From assembly GCA_964432875.1 (NCBI GenBank), contig CAYSPJ010000011.1:1-64000 (forward strand): a stretch of DNA of 64,000 bases, written 5' to 3'. Numbering within the stretch: the first letter of the stretch is position 1; each line of letters starts with the position of its first letter. The DNA comes from JACJYE01 sp964432875 (lineage in GTDB: Bacteria > Bacteroidota > Bacteroidia > Chitinophagales > Saprospiraceae). Shown here piece by piece: positions 32,732 to 41,891 of this stretch. A model generated the notes under the pieces. The model was given only the letters and a program-made list of their open reading frames with translations. It searched no databases and had not been told where the DNA came from. The position numbers were made by a program, and so were the translations under genes.

Positions 32732-34618
32732 AGCTTCATACTCTGCCAAGCCGAGGGTGCGGTAGGCGTTGGCGGTAGCTTGGTTGCGGTCTTCGGCGCG
32801 CTGCCAGAACTCACGTTCGTCGGTACCGGGGAAAGGCGGGCGGTCCTTTTGGGATTGGTGCATAAATACGGCCTGCCTTTTCTTACGCAGCTCTGCCGGG
32901 CTAAGGGGCACGGCCATTTCGATTTCGTGGATATTCCATTCGTGCCAGGCACCGCGGTAGAGCCAGAGCCAGCAATCCTTGATCCAGGATTCACCTTTGA
33001 GCATCTCACAGGCGCCGAAGATGGCATCGATACAGACGCGGTGCGTGCCATGCGGGTCGGCCAGGTCGCCGGCCGCATAGATTTGGTGCGGCTTGATGGC
33101 TTTGATTAGTTCGGCAGTGATGCGGATATCCTCGGAGCCCAGCGGGTTTTTGCGGGGCGTGCCAGTTTCGTAGAAGGGCAAATCCATGAAGTGGATGTGG
33201 CTGTCGGGCAGGCCGCAGAAGCGGGCGGCGGCGCGGGCTTCGCCACGGCGGATTAGCCCTTTCACTTTGCGCACTTCGGCAATATCCGCCTCGCCCGGGC
33301 CTTTGTTGTCCAGGAATTTGGCCATTTCGGCATAGCTTTTTCGGACTTCAGGGCTTACTTCCGGCTGCCCGCCTTGGCTAAATTCTTGCAGGAATTCGAT
33401 AAAGCGGCGGGCATCGTGGTCGTGTACGGCGATATTGCCCGAGGTTTGATAAGCCACGTGTACGTCATGGCCCTGGTCCACCAGGCGCAGGAAGGTGCCG
33501 CCCATGGAGATGACGTCGTCATCGGGGTGGGGGCTGAAGAGGATGACTCGTTTTTTAGCCGGCTTGGCGCGCTCGGGGCGGGTGGTATCATCGGCATTGG
33601 GCTTTCCGCCAGGCCAGCCGGTGATGGTATGCTGCAGGCGGTTGAAGATGCGGATGTTGATATCGTAAGCTGAGGCGTGTTCGATAATCAGATCGCTGAG
33701 GCTGTTTTCAGCATAGTCTTCATCCGTGAGCTTGAGGATCGGCTTATCCAGTTTTTGCGAAAGCCAGATGACCGCCTGGCAGATCAGGTCTTCATCCCAG
33801 TTGCACATCCCCACCATCCAGGGGGCCTGGAAGCGCGTCAGCTCGCCGGCGGCGCCGATGTCGAGATGGGCTTTTACGTTGGGGTGCTTTTGCAGATAGG
33901 TAGAGGGTACGGCAGCCGTGATGGGCCCTTCGATCGCCTTTTTCAATACCGATGCCTTATGTTCGCCCCAGCCCATCAGGTAAATCATACGGGCTTTCAT
34001 GATGCTTTTAATGCCCATGGTAATGGCGCGGTAAGGCACGTCTTCCTCGTGGGGGAAATCCTTGAGCGCATCTTTGCGGGTGATGGCATCGAGGCGCACG
34101 AGCCGCGTTTGGGAATGCTCCCAGGAGCCCGGCTCGTTGAAGCCGATATGGCCGGTGCGGCCGATACCCAGCAATTGAATATCAATGCCGCCCAGCGTAT
34201 CGATCTTCTTTTCGTAATCCGAGCAGAAGCGCTCAATTTGGTCCATCGGCAAAGTGCCATCGGGGATGTGGATATTTTCCCGCTTGATGTCAATATGGTT
34301 GAACAGATACTCATTCATGAAGCGGACGTAGCTCTGCGGCGCGTCGGGCTGCATGGGGTAGTATTCGTCCAGGTTGAACGTGATGACGTTGTGAAAACTC
34401 AGCCCTTCCTCCCGGTGCAGGCGTACCAGTTCCTGGTAAACCCCAATCGGGGAAGAGCCGGTGGCCAGCCCCAGCACGATTTTTTCGCCTTCTTGCTGCC
34501 GCTGGCGGATAGCCAGGGCAATGGACTGTGCGACGTGCTTGCTGCCTTCCGAAGAGGAGCCCCAAATTTTTACCGATATTTTTTCCAGCGACTTGAGTTG
34601 ATAGCGTAGGCGTTCCAT
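32693..34618 (-). CDS. Glucosamine-6-phosphate deaminase-like domain fused to a PIG-L (LmbE) deacetylase
   Basis: A 641-residue two-domain enzyme. The NagB-like domain (about 1-280) has phosphate-loop 'LATGSSPIGVYQEL' and 'FNLDEYY' with Asp84, matching the NagB general base. In 'GIGRTGHIGFNEP' His157 and Glu162 are kept, but Thr155 replaces the Asp usual in this motif. The C-terminal domain (about 355-600) is PIG-L/LmbE, with the zinc motif 'SPHPDDDVISMGG' (364-368) and 'DPHGTHR'. PIG-L enzymes deacetylate GlcNAc moieties, so the pair could deacetylate then deaminate an amino-sugar substrate. A NagB-family fusion of this kind is known in Bacteroidota. Upstream lies a lolA gene in the same orientation. 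Confidence 0.92.
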   Translation of the reverse strand: MERLRYQLKSLEKISVKIWGSSSEGSKHVAQSIALAIRQRQQEGEKIVLGLATGSSPIGVYQELVRLHREEGLSFHNVITFNLDEYYPMQPDAPQSYVRFMNEYLFNHIDIKRENIHIPDGTLPMDQIERFCSDYEKKIDTLGGIDIQLLGIGRTGHIGFNEPGSWEHSQTRLVRLDAITRKDALKDFPHEEDVPYRAITMGIKSIMKARMIYLMGWGEHKASVLKKAIEGPITAAVPSTYLQKHPNVKAHLDIGAAGELTRFQAPWMVGMCNWDEDLICQAVIWLSQKLDKPILKLTDEDYAENSLSDLIIEHASAYDINIRIFNRLQHTITGWPGGKPNADDTTRPERAKPAKKRVILFSPHPDDDVISMGGTFLRLVDQGHDVHVAYQTSGNIAVHDHDARRFIEFLQEFSQGGQPEVSPEVRKSYAEMAKFLDNKGPGEADIAEVRKVKGLIRRGEARAAARFCGLPDSHIHFMDLPFYETGTPRKNPLGSEDIRITAELIKAIKPHQIYAAGDLADPHGTHRVCIDAIFGACEMLKGESWIKDCWLWLYRGAWHEWNIHEIEMAVPLSPAELRKKRQAVFMHQSQKDRPPFPGTDEREFWQRAEDRNQATANAYRTLGLAEYEAMEAFRRWKFEWQ

Positions 34619-34770
34619 GTTTTATTTGGATTGTTTTGAAGGCCTAAAGCTAGGTAAAAGCTGGAAATTGAATGGCACTCCGGGAAGATTTAATTGCCGT
34701 AGTGTGCTTTGCTTGGCTTTGTAGCAAAAAAGAAAAAAATGAGCATAAAGCCAAAAGAGCCCAAAGATAT

Positions 34771-34809
34771 CCGGGAAGTTTCGCTGACACATGCAGCGAA
34801 ACTTCCCGG
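34771..34809. repeat. Perfect 16-bp inverted repeat after lolA
   Basis: CCGGGAAGTTTCGCTG (34771-34786) pairs perfectly with 34794-34809 across a 7-nt loop. It begins 8 bp after the lolA stop on the minus strand and is a likely transcription end; T-rich sequence follows further downstream. Confidence 0.75.
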
Positions 34810-34816
34810 GAATAGC

Positions 34817-35500
34817 TTAACCTCTCAAATCTTCGATGTGGAAACCAGGATACTTTGCCTTGTCAAAAGAGAAGTGCCCGGCTGGCAGTGGCTTGTTGGG
34901 CGTCAGTTTGTCGAGGGTGAGTTTGTAGCGGGAACCATCGCGGCCGAAGGCTTCAACACTAAGCAGGTCGCTGGTTGCTTTGTTGACATTCATGCGCAGC
35001 TTGGTATATTCGGCGTTGCGGTCCATCGGCTTGAATTCGATCTGCTGTACGGTGATGCCGCTGCTGGCAAATTCGTTGGTGATGAAATAGATAAATTCGC
35101 CCTTATCGTAAAAGTTGAGCAAGGATTCGGGTGATAGGAAGGAGCCGGCCATCTCTTCCTCATCCGGCATGTCCATGATCTGGACTTCCTTATTTTGCTT
35201 CATGACCATCCAAAGAGCTTTGCCATCGGAGATGACCTCCTGGCCTGCGATGTTCACGCGGTATTTGCTGCCCTGCTGCGCCAATGAGCCCTTTTGGCTT
35301 TCTACGGGTTGGTTGGGGAAGGTGATATCCAGGGTGAAATTAGCCTCCAGGGTCTGGTAGCTCTGGAAGCGCTTGCGTATTTTTTCCAGCACTGCCTTGG
35401 CCTTGGGGTCGGATTCATCTTTGGTAGTCAGTGCGCCCTTCTGGGCAAAGGTTGGGGCGGCTAAAGCCAGGAGGACCGCGGCAAAAAGTAACTTCTTCAT
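34817..35500 (-). CDS. lolA: Outer-membrane lipoprotein carrier LolA-like protein
   Basis: A 227-residue periplasmic protein from the ATG at 35500 with signal peptide 'MKKLLFAAVLLALAAPTFAQ'. The LolA fold shows as 'FQSYQTLEANFTLDITFPN', 'KGSLAQQGSKYRVNIAGQEVISDGK' in two pieces, 'WMVMKQNKEVQIMD' and the C-terminal 'GHFSFDKAKYPGFHIEDLRG'. LolA shuttles lipoproteins from the LolCDE exporter to the outer membrane. In Bacteroidota LolB is usually absent. Lol partner genes are not in view here; the MacB-like permease at 51 is a different branch. Confidence 0.88.
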   Translation of the reverse strand: MKKLLFAAVLLALAAPTFAQKGALTTKDESDPKAKAVLEKIRKRFQSYQTLEANFTLDITFPNQPVESQKGSLAQQGSKYRVNIAGQEVISDGKALWMVMKQNKEVQIMDMPDEEEMAGSFLSPESLLNFYDKGEFIYFITNEFASSGITVQQIEFKPMDRNAEYTKLRMNVNKATSDLLSVEAFGRDGSRYKLTLDKLTPNKPLPAGHFSFDKAKYPGFHIEDLRG

Positions 35501-35737
35501 GGATTTGGTTTCGTTTAATATTTTCAAGACGATACGAGGGCGCTGCCGCCCTTTTTCCAATACGCTATGAAAACGCCTGGAGTGTTCAGTTATTGACTGT
35601 GGAACAGGGGAAAGGGGGTTAAAGTTTCATTAATTTTTCAGCTGTGTTGGGCGTGGCTAGTTGCTGCAGCTCGTCAGAAACATGGATTTCTTCGCAACCT
35701 GTGGCGTTCATACACGGTCTTATTGGTAAAAAAGGAC

Positions 35738-36268
35738 ATGCGCCGATTACGACTCTATATCGCCCTGAGCCTGGATGGCTACATCGCCCGCCCAGACGGT
35801 TCGGTGGGCTGGCTTTCCGTAGTGGAAAAAGAGGGGGAAGACTATGGCTACGCCCAATTCATCTCCACCATAGACACTACTTTGATGGGCTACCAGACTT
35901 ATGCCCAGGTGCTGGGGTTTGGGGAGTTTCCATACGGGCAGTTTAAAAACTACGTCTTCACCCGGCAACAGCGCCAGCCGGAGGGCCTGCCGGTCTCTTT
36001 CATTACTGAAGACCCTGCCGCCTTTACCCAAGGCCTCAAAGCGCAGCCTGGCGGCGACATTTGGCTCATCGGCGGCGCGCAGATCAATGCCTTGCTGCTC
36101 CAGGCGGGGCTGATCGACGAGCTCATTCTGTCTTACGTGCCCATTGTGCTGGGCGAGGGTATCCCATTATTTGGCAGGCAGCCAGCGCTATTATCAAAAT
36201 GGGTACTGGAAAAGCAGCAGGCTTATACAACGGGCTTATTGCAGGCTGTTTATCGCAAAGGGGATTAG
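35738..36268 (+). CDS. Dihydrofolate reductase / RibD C-terminal-like reductase
   Basis: A 176-residue NADPH-dependent reductase-fold protein. 'LRLYIALSLDGYIARPDGSVGWL' is the family opening (split here: 'RLYIALSLDGYIA' and 'PDGSVGWL'). 'TLMGYQTYAQVL', 'IWLIGGAQINALLLQAGL' and 'ELILSYVPIVLGEGIPLF' follow. Members of this family (YwjB/YyaP type) have no proven substrate and are distinct from folate-pathway FolA. The ATG at 35738 is preferred over an upstream TTG. Confidence 0.9.
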   Translation: MRRLRLYIALSLDGYIARPDGSVGWLSVVEKEGEDYGYAQFISTIDTTLMGYQTYAQVLGFGEFPYGQFKNYVFTRQQRQPEGLPVSFITEDPAAFTQGLKAQPGGDIWLIGGAQINALLLQAGLIDELILSYVPIVLGEGIPLFGRQPALLSKWVLEKQQAYTTGLLQAVYRKGD

Positions 36269-36290
36269 TCGAGCGCGACCACTGCGCGAG

Positions 36291-36355
36291 AAAAATGCCC
36301 CTGCCAGAGGCGCATTTTTGTTCAAAAAACAAAAAATGTCTAGCTTGCAGGGGCA
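36291..36355 (+). promoter_or_regulatory. Competing hairpins in the leader of the sensor-cyclase gene
   Basis: Stem A pairs AAAAATGC (36291-36298) with GCATTTTT (36312-36319). Stem B pairs TGCCCCTGC (36296-36304) with GCAGGGGCA (36347-36355). They share bases 36296-36298 and cannot form together. Stem A with its T run could terminate the upstream reductase gene; stem B would prevent it. This may be an attenuator or just a terminator with a chance alternative. Confidence 0.4.
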
Positions 36356-36373
36356 AAAACGACTTTTCCATTT

Positions 36374-39300
36374 ATGCGGAAGCTTTGGCTATTGTGTTTG
36401 CTCATTCTTTACGGCACCGCCCTTGCACAACCCTCGCAAGTGCAGATTAAGGTCTATGCCTTTGAGGAAGGGCTCAGCCATCGCAATGTCTTCAAAATCC
36501 TGCAGGATGAGGCGGGCTATATTTGGATAGCAGCCATCAATGGGCTGAACCGCTTTGACGGCCATGAGTTCCTGGCCTATAACCGACGCGAAAAGGAGCG
36601 TTATCTGCCGCACGACTTGGCGGCAGATATGCGGCTCAGCCCCGATGGGGCGATCTGGCTGGCCGGCCAGGGGCAGGTCACGGCTTTCAACCCTTTTTCC
36701 GGGCAGCACCGCAGTTTTCAGATTGGATCGAAAGGCCAGGATGCTCTGGGTGAAACGACTGGCCCCTACAGCCTTTCTTTTGACAATCAGGGATGGGCCT
36801 GGATGGCCAGCCGCGATGAGCTGACCGGGAAAAACATCCTCCATGCCTTTAATCAGGAAGGCAAAGAGGAAGCCGCGCTAAAGCTGGATGAGCCCAATGG
36901 CCGCCAACTGGTCTTGCGCCAAGGAAAAAATATTTACGTAGGCGGGCAGGGCAGGCTCTGCAAATTTAATCTGGCGGGCAAGTTGCTGAGCAAGTATGAA
37001 CTGCCAGCGCCTGCCAGTGCCTCCATCACTCAACTACAGGAGTGGGGCAATTTGATCTATGCCCTGTGCAACGACGGGAGCTTATTCGCTTTCGACCCCC
37101 AAACCGGCACCTTTTCCAAACACCCCGCCAGCGCTAAAACGGAGGCTGCGTTAGCCATGTTATTGGAGCCCAATGGCGATATCTGGATTGGCGGGCGGGG
37201 ACTGCTGCAGTTTTATAACCACGAAAACGGCAGCATCGCCAACTTCAACAACCAGATAAGGGAAGCCGTAAAAAGCGGTACCTCCTACCGCCAAATCTTC
37301 CGCGATCGCTCTGGGGCAGTCTGGGTGGCTTCCGACTTTGGCGCCATCAAGCTGGTGCAGTCCAGCCGCTTATTTACCAACTACCTCAATGGCGGCAATG
37401 AGTATTGCATCAACCTGTATTGCAGCACCCGGGGCATGGCCGAAGATGAGAAAGGCAATGTATACATCTCTTACTACAATTCCATCCATGTGCTCGACCC
37501 GGTGACCGATGCCTTGCGCCTACTCTTTCCCACTAATGCCTTCTCAAATTATCCCTTTGGCTTAGCTTATTACGATCAGGCTCTTTGGACGGGCAATGGC
37601 CGGCGCATCGACCTGCGCAGCCTGCGGGTAGATACCCTCTTTAATCACCCAGCTAAGGATTTGGGCGCGGTGGCCCTCAGCGATGACAGCCTGATCTGGA
37701 TGGGTTACCTGAGCTGGCTCTACAAATACGACCCCCAGCGCAAAAGGCTGCGCGAATTCACCGACGCGCAAGGCAAATGGGGGAGTGAAAGCGGCAATAT
37801 CAGCTGCCTTTATCAAGGTAGGCGCCGCGGCTGGATGTGGGTGGGCACCCTGGATAATGGCGTTTTCGCCATCTCCAAAGAAAACGGGCGAGAGCTGCAT
37901 TACCATACCGGGGAGGACAGCCCAGTACGCTTGAAGCACAATCAGGTCAATGCCATTTGCGAAACCAGCGGCGGGAAGCTTTGGCTGGGCATGGCCAGCG
38001 GCTTGCACCAGCTCGACCTGGGCACCGGCGAGCTGCGGATTTATACTACGCAGGATGGCCTGCCCAATAACTTCATCAATGGCTTGCTCTCCGAAGGCGA
38101 TTCCTGCCTATGGGTCAGTACTGACAATGGGCTGAGCCGCTTTAGCCTGAGCAGTGGCACCTTTAGCAATTTTTTCGTGGAAGACGGCCTCACGGCCAAC
38201 GAATTCAACCGCATCTCCTTTTTCCGGGCCAGCTCCGGGCGCATGTACTTCGGGGGGCTCAATGGCGTCAATGCCTTTTTCCCCGGGCCGCAGTTCCTCG
38301 TTCAGAAGGAAGTGCGGCAGGAAGCCCCTATCCTTTTTACCCGTTTCTCGAAATACGATGGTGCCAGCGATAGCCTGGTGTCAAGCCTGTACGGGCTTTC
38401 ACCCAACAACACGATTACCCTTTCTCCCTGGGACCGCATCTTTTCCTTTCAATTTGCCCTGGCCGACTATCGGCAGCCGCAGAACAATATCTTCAGCTAC
38501 TGGTTGGAGGATTATGAAGCCGGCTGGTCAGCCCCTGCGGAGGGGAAGGTGGTGCGCTACAACAATATCCCTGCCGGGACTTACACCTTCCGCGTACGCG
38601 CCAAGGCCGGGGGCAACAACCCGCATTGGAACAGCCAGGAATTGGCCATCCGCATCGTCGTCCAGGAAGCTTTTTACCGCACCTGGTGGTTTTGGGGGCT
38701 TTGTGTGGTGCTGCTCGTCGGCGGCTTGCTGGGCTTCATGCGCTACCGCATCTATCTGGCCCGCAAGCGGGAGCACGCGCTGGAGGCCCTTGTAAGCAAG
38801 CGCACTCGTGAGTTGGAGCAGGAGAAACACAAATCCGAGGCTTTGCTGCTCAACATCCTGCCGGCCGAGATTGCCGAAGAGCTCAAGGCTTTCGGTGCTG
38901 CCAGGGCCAAGCGTCACGAGCTGGCCACGGTCATGTTTTCCGATTTCAAGGGTTTTTCGCGCATCTCCGAGCAGATGGCCCCCGAAGACTTGGTGGCGGA
39001 GATTGACTGCTGCTTCCGTGCTTTTGATGAAATCATGGAGAAGTATGGCCTGGAAAAAATCAAGACCGTGGGCGATGCCTACCTCTGCGTCGGGGGCATG
39101 CGCAACGATAATGGCCACGAGGCCGACCGCGTTATCCTGGCTGCCATGGATATCCAGGCGTTTATGCAGAAGTTGGCCGTGCAGCGCCAGCATGACAATC
39201 AACTTTTCTTCGAGGCGCGCATCGGTATCCACACTGGCCCGCTGGTAGCTGGCATCGTCGGCATCAAAAAGTTTGCCTACGACATTTGGGGCGATACCGT

Positions 39301-39484
39301 CAATTTGGCCTCCCGCATGGAGAGCTGCGGCGAAGTGGGCAGAGTCAATATTTCCGAAGCGACTTACCGCTTGGTGCAACCCCACTTCCGCTGCGCTTTT
39401 CACGGCCAATATACGGAGACCGAAGGGGAGGACATCAATATGTATTTCGTGGAGGAGTATCTGGGCAAGCGAGAAAATCCTTAG
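36374..39484 (+). CDS. Propeller/Y_Y_Y sensor with a class III nucleotide cyclase output domain
   Basis: A 1036-residue membrane receptor. A signal peptide (1-18) precedes two-component-type Reg_prop beta-propeller repeats (about 25-670; e.g. 'IWIAAINGLNRFDG', 'LWLGMASGLHQLDL', 'LWVSTDNGLSRF'). A Y_Y_Y domain (about 675-765) and one membrane helix (about 770-790) lead to a coiled coil and a cytoplasmic cyclase (about 835-1030). Metal-binding Asp857 ('FSDFKGFS') and Asp901 ('IKTVGDAY'), adenine-type Lys897 and Asp in 'YDIWGDTVNLASRM', plus the Asn and Arg of the same motif, are all present, so an active adenylate cyclase is predicted. Related propeller sensors usually end in a histidine kinase; here a cyclase takes its place. 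Confidence 0.93.
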   Translation: MRKLWLLCLLILYGTALAQPSQVQIKVYAFEEGLSHRNVFKILQDEAGYIWIAAINGLNRFDGHEFLAYNRREKERYLPHDLAADMRLSPDGAIWLAGQGQVTAFNPFSGQHRSFQIGSKGQDALGETTGPYSLSFDNQGWAWMASRDELTGKNILHAFNQEGKEEAALKLDEPNGRQLVLRQGKNIYVGGQGRLCKFNLAGKLLSKYELPAPASASITQLQEWGNLIYALCNDGSLFAFDPQTGTFSKHPASAKTEAALAMLLEPNGDIWIGGRGLLQFYNHENGSIANFNNQIREAVKSGTSYRQIFRDRSGAVWVASDFGAIKLVQSSRLFTNYLNGGNEYCINLYCSTRGMAEDEKGNVYISYYNSIHVLDPVTDALRLLFPTNAFSNYPFGLAYYDQALWTGNGRRIDLRSLRVDTLFNHPAKDLGAVALSDDSLIWMGYLSWLYKYDPQRKRLREFTDAQGKWGSESGNISCLYQGRRRGWMWVGTLDNGVFAISKENGRELHYHTGEDSPVRLKHNQVNAICETSGGKLWLGMASGLHQLDLGTGELRIYTTQDGLPNNFINGLLSEGDSCLWVSTDNGLSRFSLSSGTFSNFFVEDGLTANEFNRISFFRASSGRMYFGGLNGVNAFFPGPQFLVQKEVRQEAPILFTRFSKYDGASDSLVSSLYGLSPNNTITLSPWDRIFSFQFALADYRQPQNNIFSYWLEDYEAGWSAPAEGKVVRYNNIPAGTYTFRVRAKAGGNNPHWNSQELAIRIVVQEAFYRTWWFWGLCVVLLVGGLLGFMRYRIYLARKREHALEALVSKRTRELEQEKHKSEALLLNILPAEIAEELKAFGAARAKRHELATVMFSDFKGFSRISEQMAPEDLVAEIDCCFRAFDEIMEKYGLEKIKTVGDAYLCVGGMRNDNGHEADRVILAAMDIQAFMQKLAVQRQHDNQLFFEARIGIHTGPLVAGIVGIKKFAYDIWGDTVNLASRMESCGEVGRVNISEATYRLVQPHFRCAFHGQYTETEGEDINMYFVEEYLGKRENP

Positions 39485-39645
39485 CAGAAGCTTCCGCTCA
39501 CGCAACTTAGATGCCCTGGTTAAAGCGGCCGCCGCCAAGCCAACGCAGCAAAACCAGATTTCATTAATACTATAATCAAAAGGAATATCTTGCGTTAATA
39601 CTGGCATAAACGCTGGACATAAGAGCCAAAATTAATTAGTACCGC

Positions 39646-40290
39646 ATGATGTCGAGAATCTATTTTGCCCTACTGGCAATTGCCATCGCCGCCGCAGCCC
39701 CCTCCTGCAAGCCAAAAGTGGAGTTGGAAGAAGTGGAAGCGGAAGACGGCTATGGCTACCTGGAAAAATATCAGCGCCGCAAAGACGACTTTGCCCGCGA
39801 GGGTTGGTATCAGAAACTCAGCCCCGAAGGCAACAAAGTAGAAGAAGCGCAGTACCAAAGAGATACGCTGAACGGCCTGCGCATCCTGTACGACGAAAAC
39901 GGCGATACCCTGGTGGTGGAAACCTACCGCATGGGCTGGTTTGATGGCCCCTTCCGCGCTTTCCGCACTGGCGGCGAACTGGAAATCGAAGGGCAATACG
40001 AGGCCAATGTCATGCACGGCCTTTGGAAGCGCTACTACCCTGGCGGGCAATTGATGGAAGTGGTTACCTTTGCCGATAACGAGGAAAACGGCCCTTTTGT
40101 GGAATACTGGCAGAATGGCAATATCAAGGCTGAAGGCACTTACCTCAATGGCGACCACGAACACGGCCTGCTGAAAATGTATGACGAAAACGGCGAGCTG
40201 GCCCGCACCATGAACTGCGAGAGAGGGGTGTGCCGCACAGTTTGGAAAGCTGAAGGAGTGGTAGACCCCAATCCGCTGGAAGAAGAGTAG
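39646..40290 (+). CDS. Lipoprotein with MORN/YwqK-like repeats
   Basis: A 214-residue protein with a lipobox ('AAAAPSC', Cys21) after a short hydrophobic leader. From about residue 60, repeated units such as 'GLRILYDENGDTLVVETY', 'GPFRAFRTGGELEIEGQY', 'GLWKRYYPGGQLMEVVTF' and 'GPFVEYWQNGNIKAEGTY' form an antitoxin-YwqK/MORN-like repeat array of five or six copies. The repeats suggest an extended beta structure at the outer membrane; no catalytic activity is expected. It is followed 99 bp downstream by porQ, possibly co-transcribed. Confidence 0.82.
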   Translation: MMSRIYFALLAIAIAAAAPSCKPKVELEEVEAEDGYGYLEKYQRRKDDFAREGWYQKLSPEGNKVEEAQYQRDTLNGLRILYDENGDTLVVETYRMGWFDGPFRAFRTGGELEIEGQYEANVMHGLWKRYYPGGQLMEVVTFADNEENGPFVEYWQNGNIKAEGTYLNGDHEHGLLKMYDENGELARTMNCERGVCRTVWKAEGVVDPNPLEEE

Positions 40291-40389
40291 CGGGGCCGTA
40301 GAATTGTAAAACAGGGCGCATGCCACGGGCTAATGGGAGATTCAGGAACCCGAAACATGCCATACCAATTCAAAGTATAAAAATACCTT

Positions 40390-41469
40390 ATGCCAAAACG
40401 ACTACTTACGCTGGGCATAGCGATATGGATAGCCTGGGCTTTGCCGGCACAAATTGGCGGCATCTCCATTTACGAATTCCTCAACCTGCCCAATTCGGCG
40501 CGGATCACGGCTTTGGGCGGCACCCTCATCACCGTGCGCGATGACGATGCCAATCTGGCTTTTTCCAACCCGGCGGCGCTCAATCCCCTGATGCACCAAC
40601 AACTGGCTTTCAACCATAGCTTTCACGTGGCCGACATCAGCCATGGCTATGCCAGCTACGCCCATCATTTTGATAAATTGGGCATTACCGGCCATGCTGG
40701 GGTCCATTATATCAACTATGGTGATTTTGATCAAACGGATGAGTTTGGGCTGTTGGAGGGCACCTTCAATGCCGGGGAATACGCCATTACCATGGGGGCT
40801 GGCGCGCAAGTTTATGAGCGTCTGGCAGTAGGTGCCAACATGAAATTCATCAGCTCGCAGTTCGAATCATACCATTCTCTGGGGTTGGCAGGAGACCTGG
40901 CCGCTACCTATTTCGATACGTCCAGAAACCTCGTCTTTACTTTTGCTTTTCGGAATATCGGCACCCAGTTGACCACTTACCGCGAGGGCAACCCGGAGCC
41001 CTTACCCTTCGAGATGCAGCTGGGCCTCTCCAAGCGCCTGCGCTACCTGCCCTTCCGCTTTTCAGTCATCTACCGTCACTTCAACCGCTGGAATATACTT
41101 TATGATGACCCCAATGCGGAGCCTTCGCTGCTCTTCTTTGGTGAAACGGAGGACGAGCGCAGCAAAACCAGTATTTGGATGGACAATTTTTTCCGCCACT
41201 TTGTCTTCAGCGGTGAGTTCCTCTTTGGCAAGCGTGATAATTTCCGCCTGCGCCTGGGCTACAACCACTTTATGCGCAAGGAGCTCCTGGTCACCAATTT
41301 TGGCAGTATGGCAGGTTTTTCTCTTGGGGCCGGCATCAAGGTTAACCGCTTCCGGCTGGATTATGGCTATTCCGCCTACCACCTCGCCGGAGGCTTGAAT
41401 CACTTCAGTATTTCGACCAATTTGCAAGAATTCAAAGGGCGCCGAGCGATTACTGTCGGATCCGACTAG
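40390..41469 (+). CDS. porQ: Type IX secretion system protein PorQ
   Basis: A 359-residue outer-membrane beta-barrel-type protein with signal peptide ending about residue 20 ('ALPAQIGG'). The family opening 'IYEFLNLPNSARITALGG' is followed by 'DANLAFSNPAALNP' and a series of amphipathic strands ending 'GAGIKVNRFRLDYGYSAYHLAGG'. PorQ works with PorU, PorV and PorZ in the attachment complex that processes cargo of the type IX system. Four proteins in this window carry T9SS sorting domains. Its last bases overlap the 3' end of the convergent gene by 4 bp. Confidence 0.88.
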   Translation: MPKRLLTLGIAIWIAWALPAQIGGISIYEFLNLPNSARITALGGTLITVRDDDANLAFSNPAALNPLMHQQLAFNHSFHVADISHGYASYAHHFDKLGITGHAGVHYINYGDFDQTDEFGLLEGTFNAGEYAITMGAGAQVYERLAVGANMKFISSQFESYHSLGLAGDLAATYFDTSRNLVFTFAFRNIGTQLTTYREGNPEPLPFEMQLGLSKRLRYLPFRFSVIYRHFNRWNILYDDPNAEPSLLFFGETEDERSKTSIWMDNFFRHFVFSGEFLFGKRDNFRLRLGYNHFMRKELLVTNFGSMAGFSLGAGIKVNRFRLDYGYSAYHLAGGLNHFSISTNLQEFKGRRAITVGSD

Positions 41470-41891
41470 GAAATCCCCAGGAAAAATACCGTCCCGCTCA
41501 AGCGGTAGGTCGTCATCCCTTTGGGTAACTGTTCATCAGGGCTATGCTTTTGGCGGATTAGGCGATAGATGCCCTTGTAGGTTTGGCCATTGACGTTGAG
41601 TGTGCCCTGTTTCCCGCCAATAGCATCATTGACGCAAAAAATCAGGATGAAGCCGGCCTTGCCATATTGCGGTTTTTCGGTGAATGCTGCGGCTTGGAAA
41701 GCATCAACCATGCCCATGGGATTGATGGGGTCTTGAAACCTGGAGTCGCCCGGCGGGCGCAACGGACTGTTTTTGCCGCCAATGGTCCCATCGGTGACGA
41801 TGACGGTCAGGCCTCCTTTTTCACTACCGGAGAATTGGGCCTGCACCAGAGCTGGGAGTAACAAAGCTAGCGCGATGATGATACGTTTCAT
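41466..41891 (-). CDS. Hypothetical exported protein
   Basis: A 141-residue protein from the ATG at 41891 with a clean signal peptide 'MKRIIIALALLLPALVQAQ'. The mature part is beta-rich and Gly-rich ('GGLTVIVTDGTIGGKNSPL', 'AGFILIFCVNDAIGGKQG') with one Cys. No family was recognised. An upstream ATG at 41921 would only add a non-signal extension. It overlaps porQ tail-to-tail by 4 bp. Confidence 0.75.
   Translation of the reverse strand: MKRIIIALALLLPALVQAQFSGSEKGGLTVIVTDGTIGGKNSPLRPPGDSRFQDPINPMGMVDAFQAAAFTEKPQYGKAGFILIFCVNDAIGGKQGTLNVNGQTYKGIYRLIRQKHSPDEQLPKGMTTYRLSGTVFFLGIS

Noticed and set aside
34709..35134. A 141-codon plus-strand frame opposite lolA
   Set aside because: Antisense to lolA; the minus frame has a signal peptide and LolA motifs.
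36061..36530. Overlapping frames between the reductase and sensor-cyclase genes
   Set aside because: They are out-of-frame readings of the two real genes and the structured leader between them.
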